DNA of 33,340 nucleotides from Coriobacteriia bacterium. Lineage in GTDB: Bacteria > Actinomycetota > Coriobacteriia > Anaerosomatales > Anaerosomataceae. Position 1 is the stretch's first letter. Each line of letters starts with the position of its first letter. The notes beneath the pieces are model-generated. The model made no database searches. It was not told the DNA's origin and saw only the letters and a list, made by a program, of their open reading frames with translations. This document shows, one piece after another, positions 1 through 7,712 of the stretch. The translations under genes and the position numbers were made by a program. Location: NCBI GenBank assembly GCA_016938395.1, contig JAFGUS010000186.1:1-33340 (forward strand), read 5' to 3'.

Positions 1-938
1 ATGTCGAAGACGATGAAGAGCAGAACAAGTACGAGCCACATCGGCACGAGCCACACAGTACGCTGCTCGATGAGTTCAGTCGGCGTGGAGGCGTCCTCAA
101 GGAAGTACCGGAGCTTCACCTCAAACGTGTGGGGCCCGAGGCGCCCCCCGCCCGTGTTGAGCGCGCCCTCGAACCGGTACCGGGAGTCCGCGTAGATCGC
201 GGTGTCCGAGGCCACCACCGAGGCGACCACGGTGCGCTCGCTGCCATCGAGGAGTTCGGCTGTCGCCTGGACGCGCTTGTTGGTGTTACCGGCGTTGTTG
301 ACGGTGAAGGTGAACGGCACCGCGTCGCCGATTCGGAACGACGGCACGTCGAACGGCCTGATGGTCAGGTTCTCGATGACCGGGCCGTTCACGCGCAGAG
401 CCACGCGGGCACCCAACCGCCCGGACACCTGGGCGGCGGCGCCGTCGCTACCCTCGGCGAGCTCGAACATCTCGAAGAAGATCACCACGTTGTGATCACC
501 CGAGGGCGTGCCGGCGGGTGGCAAGAACTCGAACCTGATCGGAAGGCGCTCGCCAGGGTCGAGCTCGATGTACGGCGTGTTGCCGACCGACTTGCTGTCG
601 GCCGGCATGAAGATGCGGAACCACGAAGCCGGTGTCGTGAGGATGCTCGCACCCTGCCGCTGCGGCTCCACGAAATCCTGCTCGCCGGCGTCATCGATCT
701 TCACGTCGGTGACGTACACGAGTGCCTTGAGCGGCTCATCGCCATCGTTGGAGACGACGACCTCACCCTCGCCCGTGTCACCGGGCTCGACCTCAAAGGC
801 GAAGGTACCCGAGGACAGCCCGATGGTCTTCTCCGCTACCGCGGTTCCGGGGATGCCAGCGAGCGCCAAGGCGAGCACGAGCGCAGAGACGAAGCGCAGC
901 GACGACGCGGCCCTCAGGGCCCGCCGGACGCGCGGCAT
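1..938 (-). CDS. Secreted Ig-like membrane-anchored protein, 3' end beyond window
   Basis: This open frame starts at an ATG at 938 and runs off the left edge with about 312 codons visible. The N-terminus is a clear signal peptide: an arginine-rich n-region, a hydrophobic Leu/Ala core, then AVA before EKTIG. Two beta-rich stretches follow, resembling Ig-like sandwiches: one around residues 35-160 opens with a GTFAFEVEPGD pattern, and one around 160-270 contains VPFTFTVNNAGNTNK. A hydrophobic segment (VWLVPMWLVLVLLFIVF) near the visible end looks like a membrane anchor. The architecture recalls DUF916/WxL-type surface proteins, but I cannot assign a family. The start overlaps the response-regulator stop by one base (TGATG), which suggests translational coupling. 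The function is unknown, and a surface adhesin or envelope scaffold is only a guess. Confidence 0.8.
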   Translation of the reverse strand, partial: MPRVRRALRAASSLRFVSALVLALALAGIPGTAVAEKTIGLSSGTFAFEVEPGDTGEGEVVVSNDGDEPLKALVYVTDVKIDDAGEQDFVEPQRQGASILTTPASWFRIFMPADSKSVGNTPYIELDPGERLPIRFEFLPPAGTPSGDHNVVIFFEMFELAEGSDGAAAQVSGRLGARVALRVNGPVIENLTIRPFDVPSFRIGDAVPFTFTVNNAGNTNKRVQATAELLDGSERTVVASVVASDTAIYADSRYRFEGALNTGGGRLGPHTFEVKLRYFLEDASTPTELIEQRTVWLVPMWLVLVLLFIVFD

Positions 939-1684
939 CAGATGCCCACCGCCTCGCGGAACGACCGGACCTGCCGCCTGGCAACGGGCACCTGCGTCTC
1001 GTCTCGGTCGGAGACGACCACAACGTAGGCGCCGTCCACGCGCAGGATCTCCTTCACGCGGTTGAGGTTGATCATGTAGCTGCGGTGGAGTCTGCGGAAC
1101 GCATCCTTTGAGAGGCGATCCTCCAGCTCGGAGAGCGTGAGGTCGACGAGGTACTGATTCTCGTACGTGTGCACGTACGTCGACTTGTTCTTCGCCGAGA
1201 TGTAGATGATGTCGTCCAGGTCGAGCAACACCGTGCGTCCGCCCTTGCGGACCGCGAGCTTGCGGAAGTCGCTCTCAGAGCTCACCGACGAGGTGGCGCG
1301 AACGCGCCCGCGCATGAGGCTCTCGATGCGCGCGACGAGCTCCATCAGGTTGAACGGCTTGGTCACGTACTGCTGCACACCCTGCTTGAAGGCCAGTATG
1401 CGAGCGAGGTCCTGCGTCTTGGCGGTGAGCATGATCACGGGGATGTCGGCGGTGGCCGGATCGTTGCGGATCTCCATGAGCGCCATCCAGCCGTCCACAC
1501 GCGGCATCATGATGTCGAGGAGCACGAGGTCGATGGGCGACTTGTGGAGCACGTCAAGCGCCTCAGCGCCGTCTGCTGCGGCGTACACGGTCATGCCCTC
1601 GGCCTCGAGCCCCATCCGGAGCATGTCCACGATGGAGGGGTCGTCGTCGACGACGAGCACTCTGATGGAGTCCGACACGGCCAC
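938..1684 (-). CDS. Response regulator, REC plus LytTR DNA-binding domain
   Basis: A 248-residue two-domain regulator. The N-terminal receiver domain (about 6-125) has the acidic DDD patch near residues 13-15, the predicted phosphoacceptor Asp57 (LLDIMMP), Thr88 and Lys109 (YVTKPF). The C-terminal part (about 145-245) matches LytTR domains: LLDLDDIIYISAKNKSTYVHT, then FRRLHRSYMINLNRVKEI and an RRQVRSF end. LytTR proteins bind direct repeats and often control envelope or extracellular functions. The start is well supported by GGGAGG five bases upstream of ATG. No histidine kinase gene lies alongside. The only coupled partner is the secreted Ig-like protein downstream, so regulation of surface proteins is plausible but inferred. 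The receiver half looks like a general REC domain rather than the AgrA/LytR type. Confidence 0.93.
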   Translation of the reverse strand: MAVSDSIRVLVVDDDPSIVDMLRMGLEAEGMTVYAAADGAEALDVLHKSPIDLVLLDIMMPRVDGWMALMEIRNDPATADIPVIMLTAKTQDLARILAFKQGVQQYVTKPFNLMELVARIESLMRGRVRATSSVSSESDFRKLAVRKGGRTVLLDLDDIIYISAKNKSTYVHTYENQYLVDLTLSELEDRLSKDAFRRLHRSYMINLNRVKEILRVDGAYVVVVSDRDETQVPVARRQVRSFREAVGI

Positions 1685-1758
1685 CTCCCAACACCGTTCA
1701 GCACCGGGTCATACCACTCATCGGCCCAGGACGCCGATAGTCGCGCTATCCTGCGCGG

Positions 1759-1788
1759 ATTGTACCGCACATCACCAGTATCGGACTA
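1759..1788 (-). promoter_or_regulatory. Candidate promoter of the LytTR regulator
   Basis: On the minus strand a TACAAT hexamer (1764-1759) lies 18 bases after TAGTCC (1788-1783), whose first three bases are also the nfnB stop codon. The -10 matches the consensus at 5 of 6 positions and the -35 is poor. It would give a leader of about 70 bases. This is suggestive only. Confidence 0.33.
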
Positions 1789-3240
1789 TTCGGCGGCGCC
1801 CTTGAGCCACGCGTCGATGGCGTGAGCGGCGCGCTTGCCCGCGCCCATCGCGAGGATGACTGTTGCCGAACCCGTGACGATGTCGCCGCCGGCGAACACG
1901 CCGGGTTTGGAGGTGGCCCCGTCCTCGCCCGCGACGATGTAGCCGCGGCGCGAGAGCTCGAGATCGGGCGTGGTGTGCGTGAGCAGCGGATTGGCCCGCG
2001 TGCCGATGGCCATCACCACGGTGTCGCAGTCGATCGTGAAGTCGGCGTCCATGATGCAGACCGGTGCGCGCCGACCGCTCTCATCGGGCTCGCCAAGCTC
2101 CATCCGATTGGCCACCAGGCCCGTCACCCAGCCGTCCTTGCCGGTGACCTCGGCCGGCGAGCACAGCATCTTGAACTCGATGCCCTCCTCGCGCGCGTGG
2201 TGGACCTCCTCCTTGCGCGCCGGCATCTCGTCTTCCGTGCGCCGGTAGACTAAGAAGACCTCCTCGGCGCCGAGGCGCTTGGCGGTCCGCGCGGCGTCCA
2301 TCGCCACGTTGCCGCCGCCGACGACCGCCACTTTGCGACCTCGCCACACCGGCGTGTCAGCCTTGGGGAACTCGTAGGCGCGCATGAGGTTCACGCGGGT
2401 GAGGAACTCGTTTGCCGAATACACGCCGTTGAGGTTCTCGCCGGGGATGCCCATGAACATCGGCAGGCCCGCGCCGTTGCCGATGAAGACGGCGTCGTAG
2501 CCCTCCTCGGTCATGAGCTCATCGATGGTGTACGTGGCGCCGATGACCACATCACAGCGGATCTCCACACCCATCTCCTCGAGCAGACCCACCTCGGCCT
2601 GGACGATGTGCTTGGGGAGGCGGAACTCCGGGATGCCGTAGGTGAGCACGCCACCGGTGGCATGCAGGCTCTCGACGACGGTGACCGCGTGACCGAAGCG
2701 CCTGGGCTCGCCCGCGCACGCAAGGCCTGCCGGCCCGGAGCCGATGACGGCCACCCGCTTGCCGGTGTCCTCGCCCACTTCAGGCACGCAGCGCTGCTCG
2801 AGTTCGCACGCCAGGTCGAAGTCGCCAAGCCATCGCTCGAGCCGGCCGATGGCGACGGGCTCGCCCTTCTTCGCGAGCACGCACGCCGCCTCGCACTGCT
2901 CCTCCTGCGGGCACACGCGGCCGCACACCGCGGGCAGTGCGTTGCGCTCCTTGAGGATCGCCACCGCCTCGTGGTAGTCGCCATCGATGATACCGCCGAT
3001 GAACGACTTGATATCGATGTTCACCGGGCACCCCTCGATGCACGTGGCGTTGCGGCACTGGAGGCAACGGCTCGCCTCGGCACGCGCCATCTCCTCGGTG
3101 TAGCCGAGAGTGACCTCGTCGAAGTCGCGCGCGCGCTCGGCGGCGCTGCGCTCGGGCATCGGTGTGCGCGGGATGCGCGCCGGCTTGTGGCGAGGTTTCT
3201 CGGCGGACACGGGGCTGCTGTTCTCGTCTACATCCCGCAT
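1786..3240 (-). CDS. nfnB: NfnB-like large subunit of NADH-dependent ferredoxin:NADP oxidoreductase
   Basis: A 484-residue GltD-like flavoprotein. The N-terminal iron-sulfur region has Cys59, 62, 67 and 71 (CLQCRNATCIEGCP) and Cys106, 110, 116 and 120 (CGRVCPQEEQCEAAC), as in glutamate-synthase small subunits. The first Rossmann fold (VAVIGSGPAGLACAG) binds FAD and the second (VAVVGGGNVAMDAARTAKRLG) binds NADPH. A final FAD motif reads GVFAGGDIVTGSAT. It lies directly after an NfnA/PyrK-like subunit and overlaps it by 13 bases. That pairing points to electron-bifurcating Nfn, which couples NADPH to NADH and ferredoxin in the cytoplasm of anaerobes, rather than to glutamate synthase, since no large glutamate synthase subunit is seen. 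The ATG at 3240 was chosen because GGGAG lies five bases upstream; a GTG two codons earlier is possible. The related SudAB sulfide dehydrogenase has the same architecture. Confidence 0.9.
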   Translation of the reverse strand: MRDVDENSSPVSAEKPRHKPARIPRTPMPERSAAERARDFDEVTLGYTEEMARAEASRCLQCRNATCIEGCPVNIDIKSFIGGIIDGDYHEAVAILKERNALPAVCGRVCPQEEQCEAACVLAKKGEPVAIGRLERWLGDFDLACELEQRCVPEVGEDTGKRVAVIGSGPAGLACAGEPRRFGHAVTVVESLHATGGVLTYGIPEFRLPKHIVQAEVGLLEEMGVEIRCDVVIGATYTIDELMTEEGYDAVFIGNGAGLPMFMGIPGENLNGVYSANEFLTRVNLMRAYEFPKADTPVWRGRKVAVVGGGNVAMDAARTAKRLGAEEVFLVYRRTEDEMPARKEEVHHAREEGIEFKMLCSPAEVTGKDGWVTGLVANRMELGEPDESGRRAPVCIMDADFTIDCDTVVMAIGTRANPLLTHTTPDLELSRRGYIVAGEDGATSKPGVFAGGDIVTGSATVILAMGAGKRAAHAIDAWLKGAAE

Positions 3241-4067
3241 GAGCACTCCCGGTGATACTCGGCGTCGGCCAACCGCTCGTCGTCGACGTACACACGCTGG
3301 CGGCTCATCAGCTCCTCGAAGTCCACCAGGTGTCCGTCGAAATCAGGCCCGTCCACGCAGCCGAACTTCGTCTCCCCGCCCACCGTGACGCGGCACGCGC
3401 CGCACATACCCGTGCCGTCCACCATGATCGGGTTGAGCGACACAACGCACGGCACGCCGTGCGCCTTGGTTGTGGCAGCGCAGAACTTCATCATGATGGC
3501 CGGGCCGATCGCCATGCTCGCGTCGATCGCCCCGGTCTCGCAGAGCTCTTTGAGCGGCGCCGTCACGAGGTCTTTGCGCCCGGCGGAACCGTCGTCGGTG
3601 GTGATGATGAGGTCCGTGAGCGGCAGGGCGCGGAACTCGTCTTCCAGGATGAGGAGGCTCTCGTTGCGCGCGCCGAGGATAACAGTCACCTCGTTGCCAG
3701 CAGCGAGCATCGCGCGAGCCACCGGGTAGGCGACCGCAGCGCCCACACCGCCGCCCACAACCGCAACGCGCCCGAGGCCCTCCACGTGCGTCGGCACGCC
3801 GAGTGGGCCGACGACGTCGGCGAGCGTGTCACCAACAGCGAGATGCGAGAGCTGGTGCGTGGTCTTGCCCACCCGCATGAAGATGAAACGGATCCAGCCC
3901 TCCTCGGCGGACCAGTCCGAGAACGTGAGCGGGATGCGCTCGCCGTTCTCGTCGATGCGCAGGATGAGGAACTGGCCGGCCCTGGCCTTGCGGGCGATCG
4001 CCGGAGCCTCGACGCCCATCTCGAAGACCGAGTCCGACAGCTGACGCGTGTGCACGATTGGGAACAT
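3228..4067 (-). CDS. nfnA: NfnA-like small subunit (FAD/NAD-binding, [2Fe-2S])
   Basis: A 279-residue ferredoxin-reductase-type protein of the PyrK/SudB/NfnA family. It has an FAD domain with the RIPLTFSDW region (about 44-53), an NAD-binding Rossmann motif VAVVGGGVGAAVAYPVARAM (101-120), and a C-terminal [2Fe-2S] site with Asp217, Cys222, Cys225 and Cys237 (VDGTGMCGACRV, FGCVDGP). Three cysteines plus one aspartate is the ligand set I recall for Thermotoga NfnA. The tail has two more cysteines (ECSCGM). A stronger start than the upstream GTG is the ATG at 4067, preceded by GGAGGA at ideal spacing. It is transcribed first and overlaps nfnB, so the two should be made stoichiometrically. A sulfide dehydrogenase beta subunit is the alternative reading. 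Confidence 0.9.
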   Translation of the reverse strand: MFPIVHTRQLSDSVFEMGVEAPAIARKARAGQFLILRIDENGERIPLTFSDWSAEEGWIRFIFMRVGKTTHQLSHLAVGDTLADVVGPLGVPTHVEGLGRVAVVGGGVGAAVAYPVARAMLAAGNEVTVILGARNESLLILEDEFRALPLTDLIITTDDGSAGRKDLVTAPLKELCETGAIDASMAIGPAIMMKFCAATTKAHGVPCVVSLNPIMVDGTGMCGACRVTVGGETKFGCVDGPDFDGHLVDFEELMSRQRVYVDDERLADAEYHRECSCGM

Positions 4068-4139
4068 CGGTCCTCCGGATTGATACACTCTGCTCGCAAC
4101 GGAACGTGCCGATTAGTATACCCGCATGAGAGGTTCGGG

Positions 4140-5201
4140 ATGAAACGCGCGCTGCCTGGAGCGGTTCTGCTCGCCACGCTGCTCGCGGCGGCCACACTGC
4201 TCGCCGCGTGCGACAGTGATGGCCCCGTCGTGGTCAGCCGGGAAGCGCTCGGCACCGTGGTGAGCGTCACCGCATACGGGGATGACGATGCCGCCATTTC
4301 CGCGGCCATCGATGACGCCTTCGTAGCGATGGCCGAGGTTGAGGCGCAGCTCGACGTCTACGATCCTGGCTCGGCGCTCTCACGCTTCAACGCGGAGCCC
4401 TACACCGAGCAGGAGCTGCCCGAGGCTGCCGTGGCGGTACTCGACGCCATCGAGACGCTCGGCGTTTCAGACTGGTTCTCCCCGGCACTTCTTGCCGTCA
4501 CACGCCTGTACGGGTTCGAGGAGGGCGGCCGACTTCCCTCCCCCGACGACCTCACGTGGGCGGTGATCGCGTCCCACCGGTTCGACCGCACCTGCACGAG
4601 TGCGGGGCGGTTCCTGCGCATGGGCTCCGAGGACGCACGCCTCGACCCTGCCGGCGCCCTAGCGCCCGGGCTCGATCTCGGGGGTGCGGCAAAGGGGCTC
4701 GCGCTCGACCGCGCCCTGGAGACCCTGCGGGCGAGCGGCGCCGTCACCGCCGCGCTCATCTCTTCCACGAGCAGCACCGGGACGTTCGGCACCAAACCCG
4801 ACGGCAGCGTGTGGCGCATCGGCGTCGAGGATCCGCGTGAGCCGGATCGCGTGCTGGCGGTGTTCAGCTTCGAGGGCGACGGAGCGCTGTCTACATCCGG
4901 AGACTACCAGCGCTACTTCGAGCGCAACGGTGTGCGCTACCACCACATCCTCGACCCTGAGACAGGTCTGCCGGCCCGCGGGCTGCGTTCGCTGACCGTG
5001 GGTGGATCTTCGCTTTCGGGGCTAGATGCCGACATCCTCTCCACCGCCCTGTTCGTCGGCGGGCGCGAGGAAGCCGTCGCATACGCCGAGCGGGAGGGAA
5101 TGGCGGTCTATCTCGTGGACGACGGGGGGCGGGCACAACTCGTGCCCGCCCCCGATCGAAGCGGTCTCGTCGTCGCCGAGGAGCCCGCGCCGCTGCCGTG
5201 A
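4140..5201 (+). CDS. apbE: ApbE-family FAD:protein FMN transferase, lipoprotein
   Basis: A 353-residue exported protein. The signal peptide ends in a lipobox, LLAAC, with Cys24 as the lipidated residue. ApbE motifs are present: an LGTVVSVTAYG start, DLGGAAKGLALDRAL (Mg and FAD region), STSGDYQRYFERNGVRYHHILDPETGLPA, and the late metal-site Asp in SGLDADILSTALFVGG. ApbE enzymes transfer FMN from FAD to threonines of Rnf/Nqr-type or other extracellular flavoproteins. The usual n.GG.i segment reads LISSTSSTGTFG, so this copy differs at a conserved glycine pair. The gene is divergent from nfnA and ends four bases before the convergent DUF4870 gene. The open frame continues upstream to 3252, but the ATG at 4140 is where the signal peptide begins; its ribosome site is weak (GAGAGG). 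Confidence 0.9.
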   Translation: MKRALPGAVLLATLLAAATLLAACDSDGPVVVSREALGTVVSVTAYGDDDAAISAAIDDAFVAMAEVEAQLDVYDPGSALSRFNAEPYTEQELPEAAVAVLDAIETLGVSDWFSPALLAVTRLYGFEEGGRLPSPDDLTWAVIASHRFDRTCTSAGRFLRMGSEDARLDPAGALAPGLDLGGAAKGLALDRALETLRASGAVTAALISSTSSTGTFGTKPDGSVWRIGVEDPREPDRVLAVFSFEGDGALSTSGDYQRYFERNGVRYHHILDPETGLPARGLRSLTVGGSSLSGLDADILSTALFVGGREEAVAYAEREGMAVYLVDDGGRAQLVPAPDRSGLVVAEEPAPLP

Positions 5202-5205
5202 ACGC

Positions 5206-5595
5206 CTAGATGAACTGCTTCACGAGTCCGTGGACGACCGGCATCTCCCACATCTCGCCCTGGAACGCCTTGACGGCGCCCATGATCGAGAACACGAGCA
5301 GAGCGATCCAGCCGACGGCCGAGATAATCCAGCCGATGACCGGGATCACGCTGACGATGCTGATGGCGATCCAGCCGACCCAGATGCCGAGCGCCTGGAC
5401 GGCGTGATGCCTGACGAACCGCTCGTTCTTGTAGGGCTCGATGAGAATCGCGATCAGCGCCACGATGCCCACCAGATAACCGACCGCCGCCAGGATCTTC
5501 CCGGTGTCGCTCGGCACATCACCGCCAGGTGCGGGGGCACCGGGCACCGGGGGTGCCGGCGGTGCGGGAGGTGCGGTATTGAAGTCGTCACCCAT
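5206..5595 (-). CDS. DUF4870-type small membrane protein
   Basis: A 129-residue protein. A Pro/Ala-rich cytoplasmic N-terminus (residues 8-28) precedes three predicted membrane segments: AAVGYLVGIVALIAILI, a central ALGIWVGWIAISIVSVIPVIGWI, and AVGWIALLVFSIMGAV. The motif NERFVRHHAVQAL between the first two is characteristic of the DUF4870/YtxD-like family (FxxxHaxQAL). Function in this family is unknown. The start at 5595 is set by GAGGAGG nine bases upstream; longer in-frame starts exist but lack such a site. It is convergent with apbE, with a four-base gap, and divergent from the M23 peptidase gene. Confidence 0.85.
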   Translation of the reverse strand: MGDDFNTAPPAPPAPPVPGAPAPGGDVPSDTGKILAAVGYLVGIVALIAILIEPYKNERFVRHHAVQALGIWVGWIAISIVSVIPVIGWIISAVGWIALLVFSIMGAVKAFQGEMWEMPVVHGLVKQFI

Positions 5596-5746
5596 GCGTA
5601 TCAACCCCTCCTCGCTCATGGTCATACCCGGCTCGGTATGCCGGGCCTTGTTTGCCTTATACCCATCCGGGTTGGTACCATGCATGCTGTAGCGCCTTCC
5701 GGTCGATCGTTGAGCGGCGAGTTCTGCCGCCCGGAGGATACATAGC

Positions 5747-6979
5747 ATGCGACGCAGACGCGCACTCTCTCTCTTCATCTCGCTCGCCCTGGCACTCGTT
5801 CTCGGAGTGTCTCCTTTCGCCTACGCGGTCTCCGAGGCGGACCTGCGCGCCCATGAAGAGGCGGCGCGCGAGGCACGTGAGGCCGCGGCTGCAGCACAGT
5901 CCGAGGCGGACCGGCTCTCGCGTGAGGTGGCCGACCTCGACAGGGCCATTGATGCCATTCAGGCAGAGATCAACGCACTCGCCGATGACGTGGCCGAGGC
6001 GACCGAGCGCACGAACCGCCTCAAGGACGAGGTCAACGAGCTTCGCGCGCAGGTCAACGCTAAGCAGAACAGCATCGACGACACACAGGCCGAGTACGAG
6101 CGGCAGCGGGCGCTGCTCGGCGACCGGATCCAGGCCACGTACAAGAACGGCGACTTCATTTACCTCGAACTGTTGCTCGATGCGAGAAGCATCGAGGACT
6201 TCATCACGCGCACGACGCTCGTGCAGCGGGTCATCAAGTCCAACGAGGACCTTGCCCACCAGCTCAAGGACACGCGCATCGCCCTCGAGAAGGCCAAAGC
6301 CGAGCTTGAGCGCGACCTTGCGGCAGTCGACGCCAAGCGGGCCGAGGCCCAGGCTGAGGAAGACCGGCTCCGCAGCCTCCGTGCGCAGCATCAGAGTAAG
6401 CTGAACGCGCAGCAGGCGGCCCAGGACAAGAAGGCCGACCTCGTTGCCGAGAACACCGCCAACGCGAAGCGGCTGCGAGCACTCGCCGAGGCCGAAGAGG
6501 CCGAGTCGGCCAAGATCGCGGCCGAGCTCTACGGCACGGGCTCGGGATACTTCGCCGGCGTTATGGCGTTCCCGGTGCCGGGCTTCGAGCAGGTGCCCAC
6601 GGGCGGCTCTGCGTTCGGCTGGCGCATCCACCCGATCCTCGGCTACCGCAAGTTCCACGCGGGCATCGACATCGGCGGGCGCGCCGTGGGCAAGAACATC
6701 AACGGCGCCACCATCGTGGCCGCCTCCGACGGCGAGGTCATCTACACGGGCTACCGCGGCGGCTATGGCAACACGGTCATTATCGACCACGGCAACGGTG
6801 TGACCACGCTCTACGCGCATATGCAGAGCGGCAGCTACAAAGTCAGCACCGGGCAGACGGTCACCAAGCGCCAGGCCGTGGGGCTCGTGGGTTCCACCGG
6901 CCTCTCCACCGGCCCGCACCTGCACTTCGAGGTGAGGATCAACGGCACGCCCGTCGATCCGATGGGGTATCTGCAGTAG
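5747..6979 (+). CDS. Secreted coiled-coil M23 peptidoglycan endopeptidase
   Basis: A 410-residue exported murein hydrolase of the EnvC/CwlO-like kind. A signal peptide (MRRRR then a hydrophobic stretch, ending AYA) is followed by a long heptad-rich coiled coil (about 28-265) and a C-terminal M23 domain. The zinc ligands are visible: His304 and Asp308 (FHAGIDIGG) and His391/His393 (GPHLHFEVR). The fold-typical FGWRIHPI and GNGVTTLYAHM segments are also present. Such proteins cut peptide crosslinks in the wall, with the coiled coil serving as an inhibitory or docking element for partners such as FtsEX; no ftsEX is in the window. GGAGG lies nine bases before the ATG. The 3' end faces pth across a structured repeat element. 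Confidence 0.93.
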   Translation: MRRRRALSLFISLALALVLGVSPFAYAVSEADLRAHEEAAREAREAAAAAQSEADRLSREVADLDRAIDAIQAEINALADDVAEATERTNRLKDEVNELRAQVNAKQNSIDDTQAEYERQRALLGDRIQATYKNGDFIYLELLLDARSIEDFITRTTLVQRVIKSNEDLAHQLKDTRIALEKAKAELERDLAAVDAKRAEAQAEEDRLRSLRAQHQSKLNAQQAAQDKKADLVAENTANAKRLRALAEAEEAESAKIAAELYGTGSGYFAGVMAFPVPGFEQVPTGGSAFGWRIHPILGYRKFHAGIDIGGRAVGKNINGATIVAASDGEVIYTGYRGGYGNTVIIDHGNGVTTLYAHMQSGSYKVSTGQTVTKRQAVGLVGSTGLSTGPHLHFEVRINGTPVDPMGYLQ

Positions 6980-6999
6980 CCACAGCGCGTTGCTTCGTG

Positions 7000-7128
7000 T
7001 GACGCCGCGGGCGGAAGCCGACGCGGAGTCACTCCGCAGGCGGGGGAGGCGGCGAGGCCGCATGCCGGCCGAGTCGCCGAGGGGCCCCGCCGAGGACTAC
7101 GCAGCGTGGCTTACCGCTCGCGGCGTCA
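7000..7128. repeat. Structured intergenic element, copy A (85-bp core at 7022-7106)
   Basis: The core 7022-7106, read on the minus strand, matches 18289-18373 at 77 of 85 positions. Around it, 7000-7014 pairs with 7114-7128 (14 Watson-Crick pairs plus one G-T), 7015-7019 pairs with 7108-7112, and 7021-7024 pairs with 7104-7107, giving a stem of about 24 pairs with one bulged base on each side. Inside the core, GGCGGGG pairs with CCCCGCC and an apical hairpin GGCCG/CGGCC is present. The core ends in GCGGAGTGACTCCGC, itself a hairpin. It fills the gap between the M23 peptidase stop and the convergent pth stop. There is no T-run. It resembles REP-like or bidirectional-terminator elements, but I do not recognise the family. 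Confidence 0.9.
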
Positions 7129-7133
7129 TGTAG

Positions 7134-7700
7134 CTACCCCGCGTTGTACTCCTGCATCGCATTGTCGACACCGCGCTCCAGGATGTGCAGGACCGCCTGT
7201 GCGGCGTGCGGCACGACCCCCTCGAGGCGCTCTGCCACTTCGCGCCGCATCGGCTCCAGCACGAAGTCGGCGGGGTCCTGCCTGCCGGGGGGCCGTCCGA
7301 TGCCGAGGCGTACGCGGATGTAGTCGCCGGTGCCGAGCGCATCGGTGAGCGAGCGGAGCCCGTTGTGCCCGCCGTGACCGCCGCCGCGCTTCACGCGCAC
7401 GGTCTCCTCAGACAGGTCGAGATCGTCGTGAACCACGATGATGTCGCCGGGTGCGGCGTCGTAAGCGGCCGCCAGTTTGGAGACGGCCTTGCCTGAGACA
7501 TTCATGAACGTTTGTGGCTTGGCAAGTACGAGGTCGTCGTCATCGAAACGGACGAGGCCGACGCGGGCGCCGGCCTCGTCTTTCCAGTAGCTCACCCGAA
7601 GGTTCTCGGCGAGCAGGTCCACCACCATGAAACCCGCGTTGTGCCTGGTGTTCTGGTATTCCGGACCCGGGTTGCCGAGCCCAACCACGATTCGCGCCAT
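7134..7700 (-). CDS. pth: Peptidyl-tRNA hydrolase
   Basis: A 188-residue enzyme of normal family length that releases peptides from tRNA after premature drop-off, recycling tRNA in the cytoplasm. The signature residues are all visible: Asn10 and His20 in LGNPGPEYQNTRHNAGF, the Asn of KPQTFMNVSGKAV, and the catalytic-base-supporting Asp in VVHDDLDL. The GGGHGGHNGLRS segment is also present. It follows rplY/ctc by 12 bases on the same strand, the ctc-spoVC order known from Bacillus. No strong ribosome site precedes the ATG (GAGGAG of the ctc 3' end is 15 or more bases away), so translation probably depends on coupling to rplY. Confidence 0.96.
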   Translation of the reverse strand: MARIVVGLGNPGPEYQNTRHNAGFMVVDLLAENLRVSYWKDEAGARVGLVRFDDDDLVLAKPQTFMNVSGKAVSKLAAAYDAAPGDIIVVHDDLDLSEETVRVKRGGGHGGHNGLRSLTDALGTGDYIRVRLGIGRPPGRQDPADFVLEPMRREVAERLEGVVPHAAQAVLHILERGVDNAMQEYNAG

Positions 7701-7712
7701 GGGGTTGGCCGA

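Noticed and set aside
129..1028. Long plus-strand open frame of about 300 codons
   Set aside because: It lies opposite the LytTR/Ig-like genes, has Arg/His/Gly-rich sequence typical of antisense GC-rich frames, and lacks motifs and a ribosome site.
3252..4139. Upstream in-frame extension of apbE
   Set aside because: It is antisense to nfnA, and the lipoprotein signal peptide begins at 4140.
4068..4139. TATACT at 4115-4120 as nfnA promoter
   Set aside because: No acceptable -35 or TGn extension accompanies it, and the GTATAC core is self-complementary, so its direction cannot be decided.
5596..5746. Cyclic dinucleotide riboswitch ahead of the M23 peptidase
   Set aside because: This is a common location for ydaO-type riboswitches in actinomycetes, but I could not find the conserved core or GEMM-like sequence.
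5657..7063. 468-codon minus-strand frame opposite the M23 peptidase
   Set aside because: The plus-strand frame has a signal peptide, a coiled coil and complete M23 zinc ligands; the opposite frame has no recognisable domain.
7000..7128. Element A as an insertion sequence or MITE end
   Set aside because: The outer inverted repeats differ in sequence between copies A and B, no target-site duplication was found, and no transposase is near.
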